Positions 1-7,779 of a stretch of DNA of 64,000 nt are shown piece by piece. The DNA comes from Akkermansia muciniphila (GTDB lineage Bacteria > Verrucomicrobiota > Verrucomicrobiia > Verrucomicrobiales > Akkermansiaceae), in NCBI GenBank assembly GCA_945890645.1, contig CAMDCV010000022.1, forward strand, positions 1 through 64,000, in the 5' to 3' direction. The notes beneath the pieces were generated by a model. The model saw nothing but the letters and a program-made list of their open reading frames with translations, ran no database searches and had not been told where the DNA came from. Each line of letters opens with the position of its first letter. Position 1 is the stretch's first letter. The position numbers were made by a program, and so were the translations under genes.

Positions 1-116
1 CTGGGGTTGTGCACGATACATGCCACTCTGTTACGTGAGAGGTGCACGGATTTTTGCGACGAAATGTGCAATTCCGTGCATTTGTGTGAGGCAATCATGC
101 CAGCATCGATTGATAG

Positions 117-377
117 CTAAAGGCTTTTCGCGTTATTCAGGAAGCTCCACGTAGGTGGTGACTGAGGTTGAATCGGTGCCGGATTGTGAGTGGGAGTCAG
201 TAGCTTTGGTTTCCTGGACAACGACTCAGGAAGAGAATCCGAGCCGCCCTGATCCGCTTGAGGGGCTGCGACTTGAAAATGCGCGCCGCATGAAGGGCAA
301 CAATAGACGCTGTCAGCCGGAGATTGTTCCACAGACAGGTCAATTCCGCAGCTCGAACATTGAATCAGTGTTTGCAT
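117..377 (-). CDS. small zinc-ribbon protein
   Basis: This encodes 86 residues with two CxxC knuckles, CSSC near residue 7 and CPSC near residue 28, spaced as in a zinc ribbon. The rest is a proline- and serine-rich tail with no recognisable domain. Such short ribbons usually bind one zinc and mediate protein or nucleic-acid contacts, but nothing here fixes a function. It is transcribed away from the BMC operon. An ORF of similar length lies on the opposite strand; the zinc-ligand pattern favours this one. There is no clear ribosome binding site. Confidence 0.5.
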   Translation of the reverse strand: MQTLIQCSSCGIDLSVEQSPADSVYCCPSCGAHFQVAAPQADQGGSDSLPESLSRKPKLLTPTHNPAPIQPQSPPTWSFLNNAKSL

Positions 378-670
378 AATGGGATGTGATGAAATGTAGT
401 GATATGAATACGAGGGGAATTAAAAATGATGTCGTTAGCGCAGTTGAATAATTCGATGCTTCCTTTCGACGGTTTAGCCAATCATCTAAACATCGCTCAC
501 CAACATTTACTGTTGTTAGAAGTTATTTGTGGGGTCGCATCCGTCAAGGATTTTTGCCTTTTTTGGTTTATATAACGCCTCTTGGAGAAAAGGTCTCAAA
601 ATTGGACTTTTTTGGAAATTTCTGGTTTTTTGTTGACAAAAGCGACAAAACAAAGAAATTCGGTGTGTCG
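378..670. promoter_or_regulatory. divergent intergenic region upstream of the BMC operon
   Basis: This 293-base gap separates the zinc-ribbon gene from pduL and should hold the operon promoter. A TTGACA hexamer lies at 633-638 and a TATAAC at 571-576 on the plus strand, but neither has a convincing partner at normal spacing, so no promoter is asserted. An ORF runs from 527 into pduL; its first 48 residues look like non-coding translation. No clear operator dyad was seen. Confidence 0.3.
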
Positions 671-1345
671 ATGTCCTCTTCCACCCAACCCAAAGTTTCC
701 CGAGATGTGATTGAGCAGCTCGTGCGCGAGCAAGTGTATGCGACTCTGAAACAGTCCGTGCCGCGCCAAGCTCCGAACAAATTGTTGGTCAATATCAGCG
801 CCCGTCATTGTCATTTGACGCAGGCAGCGGTCGAGGCCTTGTTCGGTCCTGGCTACCAGTTGCAGCCAATGAAAGACCTTTATCAAAACGGTCAATACGC
901 TGCCAAAGAGACGGTCACCTTGATCGGCCCGCGCAGTCGTGTGATTTCCAATCTTCGCATCCTCGGCCCGTGCCGGAATCTGAATCAGGTCGAGCTTGCT
1001 TACACCGATTCGATTGCACTGGGCTTTGATATCCCCGTGAAAATGTCGGGCGATATCGCCGGTACACCAGGCGGTATGCTCATGGGCCCTCATGGCTACT
1101 TTGAAATGAACGAGGGCATCATCCGCGCCCAACCGCACGTCCACATGCATCCGGACGACGCCTCTTATTACGGCGTGAAACATCTTGATATCATGAAGCT
1201 GAAAGTGCACGGCCCGCTTGGCATGACCTTCGACAAACTGGTCGTCCGCGTCGATCCCACCTTCAAACTGGAAGTGCATATCGATACCGATGAAGGCAAC
1301 GCCTGCGGTCTCAAACCCGATACTTTTTGCGAACTGACCAAATAA
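671..1345 (+). CDS. pduL: PduL-type phosphotransacylase of the microcompartment
   Basis: This 224-residue enzyme interconverts acyl-CoA and acyl-phosphate, recycling CoA inside the compartment. It has the zinc-binding histidines of the PduL family: H46 and H48 in SARHCHL, and H156/H158/H160 in PHVHMH. Residues 5-28 form an amphipathic helix (VSRDVIEQLVREQVYATL) set off from the catalytic domain, typical of an encapsulation peptide. The ATG at 671 was chosen over the in-frame start at 527 because it places this helix at the N-terminus. It is the first gene of the BMC operon, and the acyl-phosphate it makes is the substrate of the downstream acetate kinase. Confidence 0.93.
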   Translation: MSSSTQPKVSRDVIEQLVREQVYATLKQSVPRQAPNKLLVNISARHCHLTQAAVEALFGPGYQLQPMKDLYQNGQYAAKETVTLIGPRSRVISNLRILGPCRNLNQVELAYTDSIALGFDIPVKMSGDIAGTPGGMLMGPHGYFEMNEGIIRAQPHVHMHPDDASYYGVKHLDIMKLKVHGPLGMTFDKLVVRVDPTFKLEVHIDTDEGNACGLKPDTFCELTK

Positions 1346-1388
1346 TTTTTTCTAACCAACGAACAACTCCCATCAACAACATACCATT

Positions 1389-1661
1389 ATGAGTGCAGCA
1401 CTCGGATTCATCGAAACCAAAGGATATGTCGGCAGCGTAGAGGCTACCGATGCCATGACGAAAGCGGCGAACGTCGAACTCGTTAAACAAATTCAAACCG
1501 GTGGTGGCTTTCTCACCGTCATCGTCAAAGGCGATGTCGGCAGCGTGAAGTCCGCCGTCGCCGCAGGTGCGGATGCCGCTGGTCGCGTAGGCGAACTGGT
1601 CGGATCGCATGTGATCGCTCGCCCGCACAACGACCTGCTCGTGCAGCTCGGTATCGCATAA
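1389..1661 (+). CDS. BMC-H hexameric shell protein (copy 1)
   Basis: This 90-residue protein is a single BMC domain of the PduA/EutM type. It begins LGFIETKGYVGSVEATDAM and ends with the conserved SHVIARPHNDL segment. Such proteins form hexamers that tile the flat facets of the shell; the pore loop falls in the glycine-rich TGGGF stretch. It follows pduL by 43 bases and precedes a second BMC-H gene by 28 bases. The two copies are clearly related but not near-identical, so they may have different pores. Confidence 0.95.
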   Translation: MSAALGFIETKGYVGSVEATDAMTKAANVELVKQIQTGGGFLTVIVKGDVGSVKSAVAAGADAAGRVGELVGSHVIARPHNDLLVQLGIA

Positions 1662-1689
1662 TCTTTCACCAATCTAACCAACTACCATT

Positions 1690-1968
1690 ATGGCCAAACA
1701 AGCAATCGGAATTATTGAAACCAAAGGCTTCATCGCTTTGATCGAAGGGGCCGACGCCGCCTTGAAATCCGCCGACATCCAAATGACCGGCTGGGATAAA
1801 ATCGGCTCGGGTCTGGTGACCGGATTTTTCACTGGCAACGTCGCCGCTGTGAAAGCAGGTCTCGATGCCGCCGCCGCCGCTGCCTCCAGCGTTGGCACCG
1901 TGACCTCGGTCCAAGTGATCGCCCGTCCGCACGACGACCTCAGCAAACTCGGCACCTGGATTGGCTGA
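1690..1968 (+). CDS. BMC-H hexameric shell protein (copy 2)
   Basis: This is a 92-residue BMC domain protein beginning AKQAIGIIETKGFIALIEG and ending with VIARPHDDLSKL. Compared with copy 1 it has an aromatic residue in the central region (MTGWDKIGSG) where copy 1 has KQIQTGGG, so its pore surface probably differs. The alanine run at about residues 58-65 lies in the helix after the GNVAAVKAG segment and is common in this family. Translation is probably coupled within the shell gene pair. Confidence 0.95.
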   Translation: MAKQAIGIIETKGFIALIEGADAALKSADIQMTGWDKIGSGLVTGFFTGNVAAVKAGLDAAAAAASSVGTVTSVQVIARPHDDLSKLGTWIG

Positions 1969-2014
1969 TCGATCTGATTTCAGATTTTCAGCATTTCAGA
2001 TTTTCAGCGTTTTT

Positions 2015-3199
2015 ATGCTAGTCCTCATCGCCAACCTGGGTTCCACCTCTTTCAAGTACCGTCTCTATCGCATGGAGTCCACGGGACAGGAAGTCTTGGC
2101 GAAAGGGGGCTACGAGCGTGTGACGGATTACGCGGCGGTGATCGAAGATGCACTCGCTACCCTCACCAAGGATGGCGTGATCGCTTCGTCGGACGAGATT
2201 GATGCGGTCGGTTTTAAAACCGTGCTCGGCAAAGATCTCAGCGGCTGCGTATGGGCGGATGAGACCTGCGTGAAAGCGCTTGAAGATTTCGCCGCTGTCG
2301 CACCCGCGCACAATCCGCCTTATGCCAACGGCATTCGCCAGTTCGCTCAATCGCTGCCAAAAGCGCGACTGGTGGCCTTGTTCGAAACCGCCTTCTACCA
2401 ATGGGTGCCGCAAGCACGCAGCACCTATGCCTTGCCAGCAACGTGGCGCGATGCTGGCATTCAACGCTACGGATTTCACGGCGCGAGCCACAAGTTCGTA
2501 GCCGAACGATCCGCAGAGTTGTTAGGTCGTCACGATGTCGCTGCGGCGACGGCTGCACTCTATCAAAAAGGCCCCGCCACGCTGAGTGATAAACCGTTGC
2601 GCGTTGTCTCCTGTCACCTCGGCGGCAGCAGTTCGGTCACGGGAATTCTCAATGGTGTTGCCATCGGCACCAGCATGGGATTCTCTCCTCAAAGCGGACT
2701 GCCCCAAAACAATCGCGTCGGTGATCTCGACTCCGGTGCGATTCCTTATGCGATCAAAACACTCGGCATCTCGCTCGAAGAAGCGGAGCGTCAACTCACC
2801 AAAGAGTCTGGCTTGCTCGGTCTCTCCGGCGTGAGCAATGACATCCGCGACATCAACGATGCCTGCCAAAATGGCAACGCGAATGCGGGATTGGCGATTG
2901 ATCATCTCATCGATTCGATCCGCCATTGGGTCGGCGCTTTTGCCTGGCAAATGGGCGGGCTCGATGCCCTGGTCTTCACAGCTGGCATAGGCGAAAATGG
3001 CCAGGCGTTGCGCGCTTCCGTGTGCGCGGGGCTCGAAGAATTCGGTCTCATTCTCGATCCTGAACGCAATCTCGCCTGTCGCGCCGTCGAAGCACAATTG
3101 CAGGCGGATGACTCACGCGTCAAGGTGCTCGTCATTCCCGCCAACGAAGAGCTCGTGCTCGCTCGCGAAGTCTATCGCAAACTTTCTTCTCTCTCGTAA
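2015..3199 (+). CDS. ackA: acetate/propionate kinase
   Basis: This 394-residue ASKHA-fold kinase transfers the phosphate of acyl-phosphate to ADP. It opens with the family's N-terminal phosphate loop (ANLGSTSFKYRLY) and has HGASHK at about residue 161 and the HLGGSSS segment. The region usually reading MGTRSGDxDP is here LPQNNRVGDLDSG, which keeps the arginine and the GD pair but is otherwise divergent. An in-frame TTG at 1961 would overlap the preceding gene; the ATG at 2015 puts the beta-strand motif at the N-terminus and is preferred. Its place between shell genes ties it to the ATP-yielding end of the compartment pathway. It has no obvious encapsulation peptide, so it may act in the cytosol. 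Confidence 0.93.
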   Translation: MLVLIANLGSTSFKYRLYRMESTGQEVLAKGGYERVTDYAAVIEDALATLTKDGVIASSDEIDAVGFKTVLGKDLSGCVWADETCVKALEDFAAVAPAHNPPYANGIRQFAQSLPKARLVALFETAFYQWVPQARSTYALPATWRDAGIQRYGFHGASHKFVAERSAELLGRHDVAAATAALYQKGPATLSDKPLRVVSCHLGGSSSVTGILNGVAIGTSMGFSPQSGLPQNNRVGDLDSGAIPYAIKTLGISLEEAERQLTKESGLLGLSGVSNDIRDINDACQNGNANAGLAIDHLIDSIRHWVGAFAWQMGGLDALVFTAGIGENGQALRASVCAGLEEFGLILDPERNLACRAVEAQLQADDSRVKVLVIPANEELVLAREVYRKLSSLS

Positions 3200-3243
3200 A
3201 AAACTTTTCTCAAACCATCACCAACAACAAACGAAATACACAT

Positions 3244-3546
3244 ATGGCTAAACAAGCAGTAGGACTATTGGAAACTCGCGGGCTCGCCTGCCTCGTCGTC
3301 GGAGTCGATGCGATGCTCAAATCCGCAAACGTTGAACTCGCCGGTCCGATGAAACAAGTCGGCAGCGCTCTTTGCAACGCCGTCATCACAGGCGATGTCG
3401 CCGCCGTCAAGGCTGCGATCGACACCGGTGCCGCCGCTGCCAGCAGCTGCGGAGAAGTGGTCAGCGCCCACGTGATCGCTCGTCCTGACGACGCTCTCGA
3501 AGGTGTTCTTCCGAAAGATGCCGCCGCCCGCGCTCCACGCAAGTAA
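3244..3546 (+). CDS. BMC-H hexameric shell protein (copy 3)
   Basis: This is a 100-residue BMC domain protein starting AKQAVGLLETRGLACLVVG and carrying the SAHVIARPDDALE closing segment. It is about ten residues longer than the other copies because of a basic, alanine-rich tail ending RAPRK. It lies 44 bases after ackA. The tail could face either side of the shell and may affect packing or cargo contact; this is inference. Three distinct BMC-H genes in one operon suggest facets of mixed composition. Confidence 0.94.
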   Translation: MAKQAVGLLETRGLACLVVGVDAMLKSANVELAGPMKQVGSALCNAVITGDVAAVKAAIDTGAAAASSCGEVVSAHVIARPDDALEGVLPKDAAARAPRK

Positions 3547-3608
3547 CCGGTGAATTCGTGCCCGCCGCAATCGCGTGGTGGGCGCGCTTTCTCTAACGAA
3601 GAACTCTT

Positions 3609-3917
3609 ATGTTTCTCGCAGAAGTCATCGGCCAAGTAGTGGCAACGAAAAAAGACGAGCATCTTACGGGGCGCAAGCTCCTGATTCTCCGTCCCAAACT
3701 CGTTGACGAAAAGGACAACCGCCAATTCAAAAACGGCCAGAACACGGTTGTCGCCATCGACACCGTCGGTGCTGGGGTAGGGGAGTTGGTGCTTTTTTGT
3801 CAAGGCAGCAGCGCCCGCCAAGCTGGTGACCTAAAACCCGTCCCCGTCGATGCCGCTGTCGTAGCGATCGTTGACCAGGTAGAGGTGCTGGGGCATACGG
3901 TTTATAAGACCAATTGA
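3609..3917 (+). CDS. BMC-P pentameric vertex protein (EutN/CcmL family, copy 1)
   Basis: This 102-residue protein has the EutN/CcmL barrel pattern: MFLAEVIGQVVATKKDEHL at the start, a GRKLLILRP strand and the AIDTVGAGVGELVL segment. The family forms pentamers that cap the vertices of the shell. It is the first of three BMC-P genes in the operon and is separated from the next BMC gene by the GxxExxY unit. The insertion begins only about 30 bases after its stop codon. Confidence 0.94.
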   Translation: MFLAEVIGQVVATKKDEHLTGRKLLILRPKLVDEKDNRQFKNGQNTVVAIDTVGAGVGELVLFCQGSSARQAGDLKPVPVDAAVVAIVDQVEVLGHTVYKTN

Positions 3918-3945
3918 AGCTCCTCAATACTAAGAGACATTTTTT

Positions 3946-3972
3946 AACCACTGATACACTGAGATCCACTGA
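3946..3972 (+). repeat. left inverted repeat of the GxxExxY unit
   Basis: This 27-base repeat begins AACCACTGATACACTGAG and ends CCACTGA. It matches the reverse complement of 4458-4484 at 25 of 27 positions. It is built from a repeated CACTGA core, which recurs further inward at about 3976-3981. Confidence 0.85.
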
Positions 3973-4002
3973 AAGCACTGATTTTATGAAGGGTTTATAT
4001 TT

Positions 4003-4404
4003 ATGAAGGCTTACGATGATAAAAATTATCCTCACAGCGAACTCAGCGGTAGAATTATTGCTGTGGCCAAGGCTGTGCATGATCATTTTCGTCCGGGTCT
4101 TGATGAAAAACTTTATGAGCGATCCATGTGCATTGAGTTTGCAGATCGCGGTATCTTCTTCGAGGTGCAAAAGGCATTCGATGTTCATTACAAAAATAAA
4201 TACATCGGAGAACTCATACCAGATTTGATTGTGGAAGGCGCCGTCATTGTGGACCTCAAAGTGGTGGATGACTTCAGTGATACTCACATCGCTCAAATGC
4301 TCGGTTATTTGAGCATCACCGGATTAGAAATTGGTCTACTCATCAATTTCAAACACGCAACCCTCCAAATCAAGCGAGTCGCCAATATCAAAAAAAATCA
4401 GTGA
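4003..4404 (+). CDS. GxxExxY protein, PD-(D/E)xK-like
   Basis: This 133-residue protein carries the family signature as G32-x-x-E35-x-x-Y38. The nuclease-like core shows D74 in LIPDLIV and D84-L-K86, the latter resembling the (D/E)xK motif, then a QMLGYL helix. The fold is related to PD-(D/E)xK nucleases, but to my knowledge the family has no settled function. It has nothing in common with the compartment enzymes around it and is bounded by inverted repeats, so it is best seen as an insertion. It is co-oriented with the operon and probably cotranscribed. The ATG at 4003 is preceded by an AT-rich leader rather than a clear ribosome binding site. Confidence 0.85.
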   Translation: MKAYDDKNYPHSELSGRIIAVAKAVHDHFRPGLDEKLYERSMCIEFADRGIFFEVQKAFDVHYKNKYIGELIPDLIVEGAVIVDLKVVDDFSDTHIAQMLGYLSITGLEIGLLINFKHATLQIKRVANIKKNQ

Positions 4405-4457
4405 TTCATCTCGTCAAAACAACCCCAATGAATTTTCAACCTCAAACATCAGTGAAC

Positions 4458-4484
4458 TCAGTGGTCCTCAGTGTATCAGTGGTT
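4458..4484 (-). repeat. right inverted repeat of the GxxExxY unit
   Basis: The reverse complement of this segment reads AACCACTGATACACTGAG, then two bases differing from the left copy, then CCACTGA. It ends 46 bases before the aldehyde dehydrogenase start, so the insertion sits in the leader of that gene. Confidence 0.85.
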
Positions 4485-4530
4485 CCTTTTTTGTTTGCTC
4501 TCTAACTTTATATCGCCCTAACAACTTTTT

Positions 4531-5994
4531 ATGACTCTCGATCAAAAACAAATTCAATCCGTAGTGGAAAGCGTACTGTCGCGTTTGGCGGCGGCGAATG
4601 TCACTGCCGCTCCCTCTTCTGTCGCTGCTTCAGGTTGCGGTTGTGGCTGCGCTGGCTCTGATGGCGATTACGGTGTGTTCACTTGCGTGGACAAGGCTGC
4701 CGATGCGGCACATCACGCGCATTTGAAATTGAAAAAAGCCGGGATCGGTGCTCGTGCCAAAGTGATCGAGATTGTCAAAACTCTCGCCGTGGCAAATGCC
4801 GAGCCGTGGGGAAAATTTGAAATGGAGGAAACCAAGATCGGCCGCCTTGATCACAAGATTGGCAAGTTGTTGATCACGAAAAATGTTCCTGGTGTCGAAT
4901 TCCTTCGCCCCGATGCAATGAGTGGTGATGGCGGCATCATGATGGAAGAATTCGCGCCATTCGGTGTGATCGGTGCCATCCTTCCCGTAACGCACTCGGT
5001 GCCGACACTGACGGGCAATGTCATCAGCATGGTGGCTGCCGGCAATGCGATTGTTTTCAATCCGCATCCCGGTGGTGCGCGAAGCGCTGCCATGGCGGTG
5101 CGCGCCTATAACAAAGCGATCGAACGCGAATTAGGTATCTCGAATCTGATTACTTGCATCGAACAGCCAACGCTGGAGTCGTTCAATCTTATTTGTGAAA
5201 ACGAGCAGATTACCTTGCTTGCGATCACCGGTGGTCCTGCTGTGGTCAGTGCCGCAATGAAGTCAGGTAAGCGCTCCATTTGCGCCGGTCCGGGCAACCC
5301 AACCGTGGTTGTCGATGACTCAGCCGACCTCGCCAAAGCCGCGCGCAGTGTGATCGAAGGTGGTGGCTTTGATAACAATCTTTTGTGCATCGGTGAAAAA
5401 GCCGTGTTTGTCGTTGGCTCTGTCTTTAATAAATTCATGGAAGAATTGGAAAAAGCCGGAGCTGCGCGACTCAATGCTGGACAAATCGATACGCTCACCA
5501 AGTCTGCCTTCACCTATAAAGAGACCGATGGTGGTTGCTCGCATGCCGCCGTGAACCGCGATTTGATCGGTGCCGATCCATCCGTTCTCGCGCGTCATGC
5601 CGGTGCGAACGTATCCAGCAGCGCGCCGATTTTGTTTGGCGAAACCAGCGCTGATCATCCGTTCGTGCAAGAAGAGCAAATGATGCCGATGATTCCCATC
5701 GTCGCATGCCCCGATTTCGCCACTGCGGTGAAGCATGCGAAACAAGCCGAGCACAACTACCGTCACTCCGCCATGATCCATACGCGCAACGTCGATAACA
5801 TGACTGCGATGGCGAAGGAAATGGACACCACGATTTTCGTCAAAAATGGTCCCAGCACCGCTGGTCTCGGCCTTGGCGGCGAGGGCTACCTTTCCTACTC
5901 GATCGCCACCACCACGGGTGAGGGCATCACCACTCCCAAGACCTTCACCCGCGTTCGTCGCTGTGTGTTGGTCGATAACCTTCACATCATCTAA
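4531..5994 (+). CDS. CoA-acylating aldehyde dehydrogenase of the microcompartment (PduP-like)
   Basis: This 487-residue enzyme should oxidise the aldehyde released by the aldolase to acyl-CoA with NAD+ and CoA. The catalytic cysteine is C286 in DNNLLCIGEK, and the GPGNPTVVVDDSADL and EEQMMPMIP segments match the CoA-dependent branch. Residues 5-22 (QKQIQSVVESVLSRLAA) form an amphipathic helix followed by an alanine/serine linker, which fits an N-terminal encapsulation peptide. A short cysteine-rich run, GCGCGC at residues 35-40, lies in the linker and is unusual; it could bind metal or form disulfides. It follows the inserted GxxExxY unit and precedes two BMC-P genes. Confidence 0.94.
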   Translation: MTLDQKQIQSVVESVLSRLAAANVTAAPSSVAASGCGCGCAGSDGDYGVFTCVDKAADAAHHAHLKLKKAGIGARAKVIEIVKTLAVANAEPWGKFEMEETKIGRLDHKIGKLLITKNVPGVEFLRPDAMSGDGGIMMEEFAPFGVIGAILPVTHSVPTLTGNVISMVAAGNAIVFNPHPGGARSAAMAVRAYNKAIERELGISNLITCIEQPTLESFNLICENEQITLLAITGGPAVVSAAMKSGKRSICAGPGNPTVVVDDSADLAKAARSVIEGGGFDNNLLCIGEKAVFVVGSVFNKFMEELEKAGAARLNAGQIDTLTKSAFTYKETDGGCSHAAVNRDLIGADPSVLARHAGANVSSSAPILFGETSADHPFVQEEQMMPMIPIVACPDFATAVKHAKQAEHNYRHSAMIHTRNVDNMTAMAKEMDTTIFVKNGPSTAGLGLGGEGYLSYSIATTTGEGITTPKTFTRVRRCVLVDNLHII

Positions 5995-6008
5995 CAAACT
6001 CACCTTTC

Positions 6009-6284
6009 ATGCTCGTTTGTCGCATCGTAGGCAATGCCATTGCCACCCATTGCCACCGCTCTCTGAGTGGGAAAAAGTTGCTGCTCTGTCAGCAACTCGG
6101 CGATGCTGATGTCGAGATCGGAGCCCCGTTTGTCGCGATTGATTTGTTTGGAGCCGGACTGCACGAGCGGGTGCTCGTGAGCACAGATGGCCTCGGTGCC
6201 CGTCACCTCGTGGACGATGATTCCTCGCCGATCCGCATGTTTGTGCAGGGGATCATCGATGAGACGCAAGATTCTCAGACATAA
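6009..6284 (+). CDS. BMC-P pentameric vertex protein (copy 2)
   Basis: This 91-residue EutN/CcmL-type protein starts MLVCRIVGNAIATHCHRSL and keeps the SGKKLLLCQQL strand and the AIDLFGAG turn. It begins 14 bases after the aldehyde dehydrogenase stop. Its C-terminal codons overlap the left arm of an inverted repeat that separates it from the third BMC-P gene. It is the shortest of the three vertex proteins. Confidence 0.92.
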   Translation: MLVCRIVGNAIATHCHRSLSGKKLLLCQQLGDADVEIGAPFVAIDLFGAGLHERVLVSTDGLGARHLVDDDSSPIRMFVQGIIDETQDSQT

Positions 6285-6354
6285 GACATAAGATGAAGAA
6301 TTTCTTTGAACACAATCTAACCATTCAGCCTCAAGTCTTATGTCTTTTGTCTGA
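6275..6354. repeat. 19-bp inverted repeat between two BMC-P genes
   Basis: The arms are 6275-6293 and 6336-6354. The left arm reads TCAGACATAAGACATAAGA and matches the reverse complement of the right arm at 18 of 19 positions, around a 42-base loop. The left arm includes the stop codon of the upstream BMC-P gene. There is no U-tract, so it is not a standard terminator. It may set the relative stability of the mRNA for downstream genes. Confidence 0.6.
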
Positions 6355-6371
6355 AAATCTATTTTCTTAAT

Positions 6372-6683
6372 ATGCGCATCGGACAAGTCATCGGAAAAAC
6401 CGTCATGAGCGTGCAGGATCCTGCGCTCAAGGGCGGCCGTTGGCTGATTGTCAGCCCCTTGGATGCCGCGCAATTTTCCACCGCTTGCGGCAAGAAACAA
6501 ACCATCAGTGCCCAGTCGTCGTTGGTGGTGTTTGATAACATCGGCGCGGGTGATGGCGACATCATCGGCTTCTCCGAAGGGGCTGAAGCCACTGCTCCCT
6601 TTGCGGCACCGATTCCCATCGATGCGCTTTGCATCGCGATTTTTGATCGCATCGACTACACCCCTTTTCCCCAAACGAACTAA
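6372..6683 (+). CDS. BMC-P pentameric vertex protein (copy 3)
   Basis: This 103-residue EutN/CcmL-type protein begins MRIGQVIGKTVMSVQDPAL and carries GGRWLIVSPLD and the DNIGAGDGDIIGFSEG segment typical of the family. It lies 88 bases after copy 2, across an inverted repeat, and 33 bases before the aldolase gene. Three distinct vertex proteins for one compartment is characteristic of the PVM-type locus. Confidence 0.93.
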   Translation: MRIGQVIGKTVMSVQDPALKGGRWLIVSPLDAAQFSTACGKKQTISAQSSLVVFDNIGAGDGDIIGFSEGAEATAPFAAPIPIDALCIAIFDRIDYTPFPQTN

Positions 6684-6716
6684 GCATTTTACCAACCCAC
6701 ACTTGATTTTACCCTT

Positions 6717-7772
6717 ATGAAAAAAGTCATCACCGCCGCCGACGCCGAAGCCATGATCCGCAGTGGCAACACCACCATTCCTGCCGGAGCTATCGTCACT
6801 CCTGCCGCTAAAGATGTATTTAGTTCTGCGTCGAAATCCTACGGTGTCAGCACGGCAGCTCCGACAAAAGAAGAGCCGATTTTGCCGAACTACGAGTTTC
6901 ATTGGACACCCGGCAAGGATCCAAAAACACCTGCCGAAATCCACGCGTTCTTCCACTCGCCTGCGATCGTAAAACTCAAGGAGCGCATGGTGGAAATCGG
7001 TCAACGCATGTGGGCTCGCGAATACACCGACGGCAACGGCGGCAACCTCACCATCCGCGTGGGTGACAATCTCGTGCTGTGCACACCAACGCTTGTTTCG
7101 AAAGGCTTCATGACTGTCGAACAAATGGGACTGGTCGATCTCGAAGGCAATCAGTTGGCTGGTAAATTCAAGCGCACCTCCGAGTGCATGACTCACCTTG
7201 CGATCATGAAGCGTCAGCCGAAAGCTAAAGCCTGCTGCCATGCACATCCTCCACACGGCACTGCCTTTGCCGTCGCTGGTGTGCAGCCACCGACTTGCAT
7301 GATTCCGGAAGCAGAGGTGTTCCTCGGTCAAATCGGAATGGCCGAATACCGCACACCCGGCACCCCCGCGAATGCCGAAGTTGTGGGCAATGCCGCCGTC
7401 GATCACATGGCCGTGTTGATGGTCAATCACGGCGTCATCACCTGGGGCAAAGACATTGAAGATGCCTATTGGAAAATGGAAAACGTCGAGTCGTATTGCA
7501 AAACCGTATGGGTGGCATCGCAACTCAACGGTGGCAACCTTCTCACCATCACCGGTGGCCAAGCCAAAGAACTCATCGCCCTGCGCAAAGTTCTCGGTAT
7601 GGAAGACAAGCGTGCAAACTGGAAAGAGTGCGAACTCTGCGACAACGCCGAGTTTCGCCCCGGCACCGTCTGCGCCGTTGGCGGTTCGTCAGCATCGGGC
7701 ACTTCCAGCAATGCCGATGCCGAAGCCGTTGTCAAAGCGATCACCGACCAAATCATGGCGGGCTTGAAGTAA
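6717..7772 (+). CDS. class II aldolase (fuculose-/rhamnulose-1-phosphate type) of the microcompartment
   Basis: This 351-residue enzyme should split a deoxyketose 1-phosphate into dihydroxyacetone phosphate and lactaldehyde. The catalytic acid is probably E156 in TSECMTH; the zinc ligands are H175 and H177 in CCHAHPPHG and H238 in VNHGVITWG. The first 35 residues (ITAADAEAMIRSG...IVTPAAKD) resemble the N-terminal segment of several BMC-associated proteins and are not part of the aldolase fold. After the catalytic domain comes a serine-rich linker and a C-terminal helix, AEAVVKAITDQIMAGL, that looks like an encapsulation peptide. As last gene of the operon it supplies the aldehyde for the dehydrogenase. 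No sugar kinase or isomerase is in the window. Confidence 0.93.
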   Translation: MKKVITAADAEAMIRSGNTTIPAGAIVTPAAKDVFSSASKSYGVSTAAPTKEEPILPNYEFHWTPGKDPKTPAEIHAFFHSPAIVKLKERMVEIGQRMWAREYTDGNGGNLTIRVGDNLVLCTPTLVSKGFMTVEQMGLVDLEGNQLAGKFKRTSECMTHLAIMKRQPKAKACCHAHPPHGTAFAVAGVQPPTCMIPEAEVFLGQIGMAEYRTPGTPANAEVVGNAAVDHMAVLMVNHGVITWGKDIEDAYWKMENVESYCKTVWVASQLNGGNLLTITGGQAKELIALRKVLGMEDKRANWKECELCDNAEFRPGTVCAVGGSSASGTSSNADAEAVVKAITDQIMAGLK

Positions 7773-7779
7773 GCGTGGC

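Larger units (their letters stand above)
3946..4484. mobile_element. inverted-repeat-bounded GxxExxY unit inserted in the BMC operon
   Basis: A 539-base unit holding one GxxExxY gene is bounded by near-perfect inverted repeats at 3946-3972 and 4458-4484. Weaker similarity continues inward for roughly 15 more bases. The unit is more AT-rich than the flanking BMC genes. GxxExxY genes recur in many copies in environmental genomes, often beside short repeats of this style, so I read it as a small mobile unit. It has no transposase. T-rich sequence on both sides hides any target duplication. Confidence 0.6.

Noticed and set aside
6000-7562. 520-codon open frame on the minus strand across the BMC-P and aldolase genes
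   Set aside because: It is antisense to genes with clear family motifs, has a histidine/arginine-rich composition typical of shadow frames and matches no family.
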